The position numbers and the translations under genes are program-made. From the NCBI GenBank assembly GCA_026388715.1, contig JAPLJF010000036.1:1-64000 (forward strand): 64,000 bases of DNA, in the 5' to 3' direction. This document shows, in pieces, positions 33,278-40,128 of this stretch. Below the pieces are notes generated by a model. It did no database searches and was not told where the DNA came from. It was given only the letters and a program-made list of their open reading frames with translations. Every line of letters begins with the position of its first letter. The first letter of the stretch is position 1. The DNA comes from Deltaproteobacteria bacterium. GTDB lineage: Bacteria; Desulfobacterota; Desulfobulbia; Desulfobulbales; Desulfocapsaceae.

Positions 33278-35482
33278 TCATCTCACAATCAATCTCTTCA
33301 AAGTGTCCAGCAATACCCGCTGGTCGAACGACGGTTTGGGGATGTAGGCGTTGGCGCCGGCATCAAGGCCGCGCCGCTTGTCCTCATCTGAGGCAAGAGT
33401 AGTCACCAGGATCACCGGCAGCTCCTTGTGGCGCGGCTCCGCGCGAATACGCGTAGTGAGGGCGAGGCCATCCATGTTGGGCATCACAATGTCCGACACC
33501 ACCGCCGCGAAGGGACGGCTGCTGAGGGCGTTGAGCGCGTCCACACCGTCCACTGCCGTGACCACCTCGTAGCCGCCGTCCTCGAGAATCCGTTTCTCCA
33601 TGGCGCGGATCAGCACTGAATCCTCCACCAGCAGCACAACGGCCTTGACCTCCTCAGTCTGTATTGCCAATTCCGCACTCCGCACTCCGCCTTCCACACT
33701 CCGCATTTCCTTATGCGCTGAGCGCAGCAGGTCGGCGGGGTTCAGGACCGCGCAGATCTCGCCGCTGCCCAGCATGGCCAGGGCGGAAACATTGCGCACC
33801 CGCTGCAGCGGCGTACCGAGCGGCTTGGGCACCACTTCCTCCTCGGCCAGCAGATCGTCTGCCAGTAGGCCCAACCGCTCGTCACCCGTCTGGATTACGA
33901 TACAGGCCTGGGTGTCAGGTGGAGCTGCCTCCCGCTCTTCGGCCGGTAGCTCCAGCAGGTCGGCGAGGCGGGCGGCGATTACTGGTTGGCCGTCAAGCAG
34001 GACGGCGGGGCGGCCTTCGAGGGTAAAGATATCCTTTTCGTGCACGCGCCGTGAGGTATGGACGAACTCGACCGGTAGTCCGTAGAGTCGGCCGCCCGCG
34101 CTTACCAGTAGGAGTCGCGTGGTGGCGAGGCTCAACGGTAGGCGCAGTTGCATAGTTAAGCCCTGACCGGCGGCGGATTCCAGGTGGATGCTGCCCTTCA
34201 TCCGCTCGATATTGACCCGTACCACGTCCAGCCCTACGCCGCGTCCTGACAGCTCGGTGACATAGGTGCTGGTTGAAAAACCGGCCATGAATATCAGTTG
34301 CTGCAATTGTGCCGGGGGCATGGCGTCGAGCGTCCCTTCGTCGTGGAGGCCGCGCTTTATCGCCACCTGCCGGATTGCCACCGGATCCAGTCCGCGGCCA
34401 TCGTCGCTTACCTCCAGCAGTACGCTGGTATTTTCGCGCACTGCGCGCAGCCGCACCGTGCCGCCGCGGGGCTTGTCCAGCTGTTCGCGCTCGGCTGGCG
34501 GCTCGATACCGTGGTCGATGGCGTTGCGGATCAGGTGCATCAGGGGGTCCTTCATCTCCTCAAGGATGCGCTTGTCCACGGTAATGTCGCCGCCCTCGAG
34601 CGCCAGTTCCGCTTCCTTGCCCTGTTCCCTGGCCAGGTCGCGCACCATGCGCGGGAACAGTGCGAACACGGAGGAGAGAGGCAGCAGGCGGATGCTGCGC
34701 ACCTGATCTGCCAGCAGGTTGACGGTGGACTCCAGGCGCGCGTTGTCGTCGAAGAGCACATCGCGCGCCTGATTGAGCAGGCCGCCGAAGCGTAGCGGCG
34801 CATCTCTCTCCTCCCCATGCCGTGTGGACGGGACGGTGCTGCGGGTGTTGCGTCCGTGTGCCAGCGCCGCCCACTGCTCCAGCAGTTCCTCCATCAGCGC
34901 CAGCCGGTGCTGCGCCCGTCCCTGGATCACGGAGAGTTCGCCCACCTGGGTCAGCAGATCGTCCAGCTTGCGGGTTTCCACGCGCACGGTCTCGATGCGG
35001 AATGGTTCACTGACGGCGGGTGCAGGTTTGACGGGAAGGGTGGTCGGCACCTTCTCCAGCTCTTCCCCGGGAGCGGGGGAGAGGGTTGCCTCACTCCCTT
35101 GCTCCCGGGGGAGGGTTGAGGAGGGGGCCTTGGAATCTTGGGAGGGAACAGTAGCAGACTCGCTGCTGAGTGCCTCCTGCACGCGCTGGCGCAGGTCGGT
35201 CAGGGCGGTGTTCATGTGCTCGATCGTTTCCGGCGTGAGCGGCGCCTCGCCCTTGCGCGCCGCGTTGAAGATGCCTTCCAGGCCGTGGGCGGCGGTCTCG
35301 ATCCTGCTAAGGCCCAGCATGCGCGCCGCACCCTTCAGACTGTGGGACTCCCGGAACACCTCTTCCAGCAGCGCCTGGTCGGTGGGCGTTTTCTCCAGGC
35401 GCAGCAGACCGTCGTCGAGGTGGGCGAGATGCTCCGCGCTTTCAGCCTTGAACAGCCTGTGCAGTTCCGGGTCTTCGATCAT
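33278..35482 (-). CDS. cheA: Chemotaxis histidine kinase CheA with C-terminal receiver (CheA-REC fusion)
   Basis: 734 aa. Hpt domain with the phospho-His in ESHSLKGAARMLG (near 47), a repeat-derived linker (about 115-150), dimerisation segment (RKLDDLLTQVGELSV), HATPase (LIRNAIDHGIEPP, DDGRGLD, GRGVGLDVV), CheW-like domain, a second short repeat-derived linker (MRSVEGGVRSAE) and a receiver (LLVEDSVLIRAMEK, SDIVMPNMDG, KPS). The P2 CheY-binding domain is lacking. CheA-REC fusions are typical of alternative-function or FrzE-like systems. The start overlaps the DUF559 stop by 4 bp. There is no separate cheY in the cluster. Confidence 0.95.
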   Translation of the reverse strand: MIEDPELHRLFKAESAEHLAHLDDGLLRLEKTPTDQALLEEVFRESHSLKGAARMLGLSRIETAAHGLEGIFNAARKGEAPLTPETIEHMNTALTDLRQRVQEALSSESATVPSQDSKAPSSTLPREQGSEATLSPAPGEELEKVPTTLPVKPAPAVSEPFRIETVRVETRKLDDLLTQVGELSVIQGRAQHRLALMEELLEQWAALAHGRNTRSTVPSTRHGEERDAPLRFGGLLNQARDVLFDDNARLESTVNLLADQVRSIRLLPLSSVFALFPRMVRDLAREQGKEAELALEGGDITVDKRILEEMKDPLMHLIRNAIDHGIEPPAEREQLDKPRGGTVRLRAVRENTSVLLEVSDDGRGLDPVAIRQVAIKRGLHDEGTLDAMPPAQLQQLIFMAGFSTSTYVTELSGRGVGLDVVRVNIERMKGSIHLESAAGQGLTMQLRLPLSLATTRLLLVSAGGRLYGLPVEFVHTSRRVHEKDIFTLEGRPAVLLDGQPVIAARLADLLELPAEEREAAPPDTQACIVIQTGDERLGLLADDLLAEEEVVPKPLGTPLQRVRNVSALAMLGSGEICAVLNPADLLRSAHKEMRSVEGGVRSAELAIQTEEVKAVVLLVEDSVLIRAMEKRILEDGGYEVVTAVDGVDALNALSSRPFAAVVSDIVMPNMDGLALTTRIRAEPRHKELPVILVTTLASDEDKRRGLDAGANAYIPKPSFDQRVLLDTLKRLIVR
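33673..33708. repeat. CCGCACT reiteration inside the cheA CheW-REC linker
   Basis: TCCGCACTCCGCACTCCGCC followed by TTCCACACTCCGCA encodes MRSVEGGVRSAE in the linker before the receiver domain. It consists of imperfect 7-10 bp units and differs from the GGGTTGGGGTGGGG family. It keeps the reading frame. Confidence 0.6.
35061..35128. repeat. GC-rich repeat block R2 inside the cheA Hpt-dimerisation linker
   Basis: Two hairpin units (TTCCCCGGGAGCGGGGGAGAG and TTGCTCCCGGGGGAGGGTTGAGG) lie in frame within cheA and encode the linker STLPREQGSEATLSPAPGEE. They have the same core as the flanking intergenic blocks, read in another frame than in CheW and CheR. Confidence 0.75.
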
Positions 35483-35949
35483 GGCGCACCCTCACCCCAA
35501 CCCTTCCCCGTAAACGGGGAAATGACTTCTTCACCATCCCCAGCTCGCGGCGCGTCTCCTCTTGCTCCCTCCCTCGCTTGCGGGGGAGGGTTGGGGTGGG
35601 GGCATATCCTCCCCTCCAAAGCCCGTAGAATCACCTCTAACACCGTCTGCGTTTCTTGGAACACCTGATTATCCCAGAACCGCAGAATACGGAACCCCTC
35701 TGTTTCCATTTTTCTATCCCGGCGCGCATCATAGTCTGCCTGTTCCTGATGCTGCCCACCATCCAGTTCGATAATCAGCTTTGCTTCCAGGCAGGAAAAA
35801 TCGGCGATATAGGCACCGATGGGGACTTGGCGCCGGAATCTGTAGCCCCCAAGCTGTCGATTTCGCAGAGAGTGCCAAAGGTGACGCTCGGTATCCGTTG
35901 CCTGATTTCTCAGCGAGCGCGCCCGGTTTTGGGTTATGATGTTTCGCAT
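35479..35949 (-). CDS. DUF559 family endonuclease-like protein (cassette 2)
   Basis: 156 aa: a DUF559 core of about 112 residues plus a 40-residue tail. Visible family positions: E21, VPIGAYIADF (D50), IIELDGGQH (E61, D63, H67) and GFRILRFWDNQVF. The tail (CPHPNPPPQAREGARGD... FTGKGWGEGAP) is wholly encoded by the GC-rich repeat. The gene is inserted between the MCP and CheA genes, bordered on both sides by repeat blocks. Its stop overlaps the cheA start (ATGA), so ribosomes may pass from it to cheA. It is only distantly similar to the cassette 1 protein. A mobility or repeat-maintenance role is inference. Confidence 0.85.
   Translation of the reverse strand: MRNIITQNRARSLRNQATDTERHLWHSLRNRQLGGYRFRRQVPIGAYIADFSCLEAKLIIELDGGQHQEQADYDARRDRKMETEGFRILRFWDNQVFQETQTVLEVILRALEGRICPHPNPPPQAREGARGDAPRAGDGEEVISPFTGKGWGEGAP
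35488..35603. repeat. GC-rich repeat block R3 forming the DUF559 tail
   Basis: Palindromic units ACCCCAACCCTTCCCCGTAAACGGGGAA and CTTGCGGGGGAGGGTTGGGGTGGGGG flank a short unique stretch at the 3' end of the DUF559 gene. The unit is the same as in blocks R1, R4, R5 and R6. Confidence 0.85.
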
Positions 35950-35970
35950 ATTTTTTATCCTTGTCTCTCT

Positions 35971-36170
35971 GCCCCCATCCCAACCTTCCCCCGTGAACGG
36001 GGGAAGGAGCTAAATACCCCCTCCCTTGCGCATAAGGGGAAAGGAGTTAAATACCCCCTCCCTTGCACGTAAGGGGAAAGGAGTTAAAAGCCCCCTTCCT
36101 TGCGCATAAGGGGGAAGGAATTAAAATCTCCCTCCCTTGCGCGTAGCGCGGGGGAGGGTTGGGGTGGGGG
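35971..36170. repeat. GC-rich repeat block R4, tandem 37-bp units upstream of the DUF559 gene
   Basis: Tandem units start CTCCCTTGCGCATAAGGGGA at 36021, 36058 and 36095 (exact 37-bp period), with a fourth, diverging unit from 36132 that ends in GGGGGAGGGTTGGGGTGGGGG. Each contains a small palindrome around CCCTTGCGCATAAGGGG. There is no spacer sequence, so this is not CRISPR. The block fills the space between the MCP stop and the DUF559 start. Confidence 0.9.
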
Positions 36171-36180
36171 CATATCCGCA

Positions 36181-37632
36181 TCACGCGATCGCCTTGAGAT
36201 TTTCCGCTGCCTCGTTCAGATTCTGCACACCTATCTTGGTCTGGCTGATGCCGGTGGCGGTCTCCTTGGCGCCGGCGGCGATGCTGTTGGTTGCCTCCAC
36301 CACCTGGTTGAAGGCAGCGGATTGTTGCCTGGCGTTGAGCATCACCTGCTGGGCGTTTTCATTGGCGCTGCCGGCCAAGCTGGCCAGGTTCGTGAACAGT
36401 TCAGCTACCTTCTGCACCAGTTGGGTCACCTCGGTAACGGTGCGGGTGCCTTCCTCGGTCATCATGATCGAGGAATTAGTGGCCTTCTGGATGTCGGCCA
36501 CCAGCACCGCCGTCTGTTCTGCCGATTTTTTGCTTTCATCGGCGAGCTTGCGTATCTCGCTTGCCACCACGGCGAAGCCCTTGCCGTGCTCGCCGGCGCG
36601 GGCGGCCTCCACCGCGGCGTTCAAGGCCAGCATGTTGATCTGCCCGGCCAAATCCTTGAGCACGGTGGCGATGCTGCCGATCTGGCCGGTCTGCTCGCCC
36701 AGGTGCAGGGTCTGCTCGGCCATGGCGCTGATCTTGCCCTTGAGGTCGCTCATTACCGCCACTACCTGACGGGTGGCCTCGTCACCCTGCACTGTGGCGG
36801 CTCCGGCCTTTTCCGTTACCACCGCCGCGTTTGCCGCCTGCTCGGCTGACTGGCGCGAAGAGGCGGACAGTTCCGTGATAGTGGCCGAGGTCTCGTCGGC
36901 CGCGGCCGCCTGCTGGCTGGCGGTGCGTTCATGCTGGGCAATGGTGGCGGCAATTTCGCAGGCGGCGGCGGAAAGCTGGGTGGCGTTGGCGGTGATCTTG
37001 CGGCTCACCGCTGCGGCGAGCCAGAAGGCGATGGCGATTGCCAGTCCGATGGCGCCCAACATGCCGTAGATGATCGAATTAGTGACGGTTTGGATGGCCG
37101 CATCGTAGGCTTTCTGGCGCTCATTCACGATCTCGGTCTCCCGCTGTTTGAAACGATTCCACAGCGAGTCCAACTCTGACGATTCCTTAACAGCCTCGCC
37201 GCTACGGAACTGGGTCAAGGCTTCCGCCTCTTTGCCTTCGTCCACCAGGGTCAGGAACTGGTTGTCTCGTTTGATCAGGTCTTGCCCCTGGTTGAGCATG
37301 CTGCGCAGAGTGTCCTGCTGCTGCGGGTCTTTCACCAGGATGGTCAGCTTTTCACTCCGGCCCTTGTACTCCTTTTCGTTATCCAAGAACGTCTGGCGCG
37401 AGGTCGGGTTTTTCAGCAGCAGATAACCGCGCACTGCCCGCTGTATCTTGTTCAGATTGTAGACGAGGTCCTTGGCTTCGTTTATGGTGAGGTGCGAGGC
37501 CTCTACCGCCGCCGCTGTGTGCGTTGCCTTCTGCAGGTTGACGAACACCAGACCCATGGCGCCAATCAGCAGCAGGAGCGGGGCCAGATAACCCAGCAAT
37601 ATGCGTTGACGCAGCTTCATTTTTGTGAACAT
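36181..37632 (-). CDS. Methyl-accepting chemotaxis protein
   Basis: About 483 aa from ATG 37632 ([18 protein letters not shown]), supported by GGGGAG seven bases upstream. TM1 ([21 protein letters not shown]), a periplasmic four-helix/CHASE3-like region (about 35-180), TM2 ([24 protein letters not shown]), then the signalling coiled coil with the conserved hairpin [24 protein letters not shown]. No C-terminal pentapeptide tether for CheR. A HAMP domain is not obvious. It feeds the CheA-REC kinase of the same operon. Ligand unknown. Confidence 0.94.
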   Translation of the reverse strand: MFTKMKLRQRILLGYLAPLLLLIGAMGLVFVNLQKATHTAAAVEASHLTINEAKDLVYNLNKIQRAVRGYLLLKNPTSRQTFLDNEKEYKGRSEKLTILVKDPQQQDTLRSMLNQGQDLIKRDNQFLTLVDEGKEAEALTQFRSGEAVKESSELDSLWNRFKQRETEIVNERQKAYDAAIQTVTNSIIYGMLGAIGLAIAIAFWLAAAVSRKITANATQLSAAACEIAATIAQHERTASQQAAAADETSATITELSASSRQSAEQAANAAVVTEKAGAATVQGDEATRQVVAVMSDLKGKISAMAEQTLHLGEQTGQIGSIATVLKDLAGQINMLALNAAVEAARAGEHGKGFAVVASEIRKLADESKKSAEQTAVLVADIQKATNSSIMMTEEGTRTVTEVTQLVQKVAELFTNLASLAGSANENAQQVMLNARQQSAAFNQVVEATNSIAAGAKETATGISQTKIGVQNLNEAAENLKAIA

Positions 37633-37653
37633 GGCAAATCTCCCCATCAGTTG

Positions 37654-38811
37654 TTACACGTTTTCATTGACAATCCATTCCTCCCGCGCCAGCAGCGCGG
37701 GCAGGTCCAGTACGGTCATCATCCGGCCGGCATAGGGCGCGGTGCCCGTGATTTCCGCTCCGCACCGCTCGCGCAGCGCCGGCGGCGCCTGCAATTCTTC
37801 GCCCCGCAGGTAAACAACGTCATGCACGGCATCCACGGCGATTCCCATCGCCTGCTCGCCGAGGCGGGCCACCACGGCCTTGCCGCCCCTGGCGGCAGGC
37901 GGTAGATTGAGGGCGGCCCGCGGGTCGATCAGGGTGAACAGATCGCCGCGCAGGCTCATGGCGCCCAAAATATGCGGCGGGCAGCAGGGAATCGGGCTCA
38001 ACTGGGCGATGTCGCAGAATTCCTGCACGGCCGCCAGCTCAACGCCGAAATATTCGCCGCCAAGCTCCATCACCGCCAGCCCCAGGCGCGTGCCTTCCTC
38101 TTCGCCGGTGGCTTCTTGCAGTGCCATGGCCCGGGCGTGGAACAGCGCGCGCATCTCCGGTGTGGCTTCCGGGCAGAAAAGCCCGGTCGGTACTGGGTGC
38201 TCCGCGCCATTGCCCCCTCCCCAACCCTCCCCCGCGCTCCGCGCAAGGGAGGGAGCTTCAACCCCATCCCCCGTTCTACGCGCAAGGGAGGGAGTTTCGA
38301 CCCCATCCCCCGTGCTATGCGCCAGGGAGGGAATTTTAACCCCCTCCTCCGCTTGCGGGGGAGGGCTGGGGAGGGGGGCTTGCGGCAGGTGGGTCAGTCG
38401 GGAAATATCGAGCAGGGCCACGAGGTCGTCGCCGACGCGTGCCTCGCCCGTTATCAGGTTGGCAGGGCCGGGGGGCGCGGCATCGAACTGGGGTGGCGGC
38501 TGGATGGCATCACCGGAGAGCTCGATTACTGCGCACACTTCACTGACGATCAGTCCCATCAGCAGGTGGTCGGCTTCCAGCACCACGACCTGATCGTCGG
38601 CAGTGTAGCGCCGCGCCGGATGGCCGAAGCGCAGATGGAGATCAGCGACCGGTACGATCCGGCCGCGCAGGCTGAAGATGCCGACGATCCAAGGCGGCGC
38701 TTCCTCGACCGGCGTCAGTTCCGGCAGCCAGACACATTCGCGCACCCGCATCGCATCCAGACCAAAGCGCGCGCCATCAAGATCGAAAATCAGCAGGGAT
38801 TGGAAATCCAT
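37654..38811 (-). CDS. cheW: Double-domain CheW coupling protein with repeat-derived linker
   Basis: About 385 aa from ATG 38811 (MDFQSLLIFDLDGARFGLDAM), with a strong AAGGAGGA upstream; the track start 20 codons earlier is less likely. Two CheW domains: residues 1-140 (VRECVWLPELTPVEEAPPWIVGIFSLRGRIVPVADL) and about 225-380 (LGLAVMELGGEYFGVELAAVQEFCDI... GAMSLRGDLFTLIDP). Between them is a linker of three 13-residue repeats of the type GVETPSLARRTGD, produced by GC-rich DNA repeats. It bridges MCP and CheA. Fusions of two CheW domains are known in ACF-type systems. Confidence 0.9.
   Translation of the reverse strand: MDFQSLLIFDLDGARFGLDAMRVRECVWLPELTPVEEAPPWIVGIFSLRGRIVPVADLHLRFGHPARRYTADDQVVVLEADHLLMGLIVSEVCAVIELSGDAIQPPPQFDAAPPGPANLITGEARVGDDLVALLDISRLTHLPQAPLPSPPPQAEEGVKIPSLAHSTGDGVETPSLARRTGDGVEAPSLARSAGEGWGGGNGAEHPVPTGLFCPEATPEMRALFHARAMALQEATGEEEGTRLGLAVMELGGEYFGVELAAVQEFCDIAQLSPIPCCPPHILGAMSLRGDLFTLIDPRAALNLPPAARGGKAVVARLGEQAMGIAVDAVHDVVYLRGEELQAPPALRERCGAEITGTAPYAGRMMTVLDLPALLAREEWIVNENV
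38211..38378. repeat. GC-rich repeat block R5 with 39-bp in-frame units inside cheW
   Basis: Units begin at 38244, 38283 and 38322 with CAAGGGAGGGAGCTTCAACC-type sequence, an exact 39-bp spacing. The block is bounded by CCCCCTCCCCAACCCTCCCC and GGGGGAGGGCTGGGGAGGGG. The 39-bp period is a multiple of three and adds 13 codons per unit. A related intergenic array (R4) uses 37 bp. Confidence 0.9.
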
Positions 38812-38931
38812 GTCGCCATCCTCCTTATCCTTATATGATATATTATAGGCACAGCGGAAAGGGGAAGTCAACTTTCATTCAGCCGGTTCGGCTACAAGGG
38901 AAACAAGGAACAGGCAGCAATCCACGGCGGC

Positions 38932-40128
38932 TCATTGGGCGAGCCACTGCGCCATCTCTGCGGCGGTGGTTTCATACGGCTCGATCGTTGCGTCGCCGGG
39001 CAGGGCGCGGACGATCTCCAGCGCCGCACGCCGTAGGGTCTGCGCTCGCGGCAGGTTTTCGGCGCGCTCGCACAGTGCCGCCTGTTCCAGATAGGCGGCA
39101 ACGCAGTGGGGATCGAGGTAGAGGGTCTGATCCAGCAGTTCCCCGGCCCGCTCGAAATCCCCCCTGAGTTGCGCCAACTGCGCCAGCAGGAAATGCGGCC
39201 CTGCGGCGAGCGGGACGACGGCCAGCGCCTGAAGGCAGGTCTGCTCGGCCCGATCATATTCGCCGCGGTCGGCAAATTCCCGTGCCGTTGCCAACAGATC
39301 TTCTCTGCTCGGCGCCGCCGGTGGCGGTACGGGAAGCTTGCCCCCATCCCAGCCCTCCCCCGCGCTACGCACAGGGGAGGGAGCTTCAACCCCTTCCGCC
39401 GCGCTATGCGCAAGGGAGGGAGTCTTTTTAGCTCCTTCCCCTGCTTGCGGGGGAAGGTTGGGAAGGGGGGTATAGGGCGCTTGGGCAACCCGCTGATACA
39501 CCACTCCCTCGGCGAATAATCTGCTCCGCAGATCTCGCACACGATGGCCGATAAGCTCAGTGTGACCGGTCAGGAGGTAACCGCCTTCGCTCAGGGCGGC
39601 ACTCAGCTTGTCGGCGACGGCGGTCACGGCGTTGACCGCAAAGTAGATGAAGACGTTGCGGCAGAGGATCAGGTCCATATCCCGCCATTCGCCGCCGGGG
39701 GACGGCTCGCCGATCAGATTGCCGGCGCGGAAGGTTACCATGCGGCGGATGCGCTCGTCCAGCGCCCATTCGTCGCCCATGCGCTGGAAATAACGTTGTT
39801 GCAGCGCGGTCGGCACCATGCGGAACGACCATTGCCCATAGCGTCCGCGCCGCGCCTTTGCCAGCGCCGCCTGGTTGATATCGCTGCCGAGGATGACGAT
39901 GTCCCAGCCGTCGTGCTCCGGCAACAGCATGTCCACCAGCATGGCAAGGGAATAGGCCTCCTCGCCGCTGGCGCAGCCGGCGCTCCACAGGCGCAGGGTT
40001 CTGGCACTGCGGCGCCGCTCGATCAGCTCCGGCAGAAGGCGCAGGCGCAGCAAATCAAACTGGCCGTGGTCGCGGAAGAAATATGTCTCACCGCTGGTGG
40101 GCGGCGCCATATCATTCACGAGGGGCAT
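38932..40128 (-). CDS. cheR: CheR-type methyltransferase lacking its N-terminal domain, with TPR region
   Basis: 398 aa. It begins MPLVNDMAPPTSGETYFFRD, which corresponds to the middle of normal CheR (TxxETYFFR precedes the SAM domain). The N-terminal helical domain of roughly 60-80 residues is absent. SAM-binding GCASGEEAYSLAML and LCRNVFIYF are intact. A repeat-derived linker (PSLAHSAAEGVEAPSPVRSAGEG) follows, then TPR-like helices (GEYDRAEQTCLQALAVVPLAAGPHFLLAQLAQLRGDFERAGELLDQ). The ATG overlaps the HK1 stop codon and uses AAGGGA from the HK1 3' end. Truncation at an insertion joint is the likely cause; activity is uncertain. Confidence 0.88.
   Translation of the reverse strand: MPLVNDMAPPTSGETYFFRDHGQFDLLRLRLLPELIERRRSARTLRLWSAGCASGEEAYSLAMLVDMLLPEHDGWDIVILGSDINQAALAKARRGRYGQWSFRMVPTALQQRYFQRMGDEWALDERIRRMVTFRAGNLIGEPSPGGEWRDMDLILCRNVFIYFAVNAVTAVADKLSAALSEGGYLLTGHTELIGHRVRDLRSRLFAEGVVYQRVAQAPYTPLPNLPPQAGEGAKKTPSLAHSAAEGVEAPSPVRSAGEGWDGGKLPVPPPAAPSREDLLATAREFADRGEYDRAEQTCLQALAVVPLAAGPHFLLAQLAQLRGDFERAGELLDQTLYLDPHCVAAYLEQAALCERAENLPRAQTLRRAALEIVRALPGDATIEPYETTAAEMAQWLAQ
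39341..39470. repeat. GC-rich repeat block R6 with 39-bp in-frame units inside cheR
   Basis: Two 39-bp units (CAGGGGAGGGAGCTTCAACC... and CAAGGGAGGGAGTC...) lie between a CCCCCATCCCAGCCCTCCCC edge and a GGGGGAAGGTTGGGAAGGGG edge. They encode the linker between the methyltransferase and TPR parts in the same frame as in CheW (PSLA.S..EGVE.PS). Confidence 0.88.

Noticed and set aside
33206-35668. Plus-strand ORFs across the chemotaxis genes rich in Pro, Arg and Ser
   Set aside because: Products of GC-rich DNA read on the wrong strand; no known domains.
36021-36170. CRISPR array
   Set aside because: The 37-bp units are directly contiguous, with no spacers between them, and no cas gene is near.
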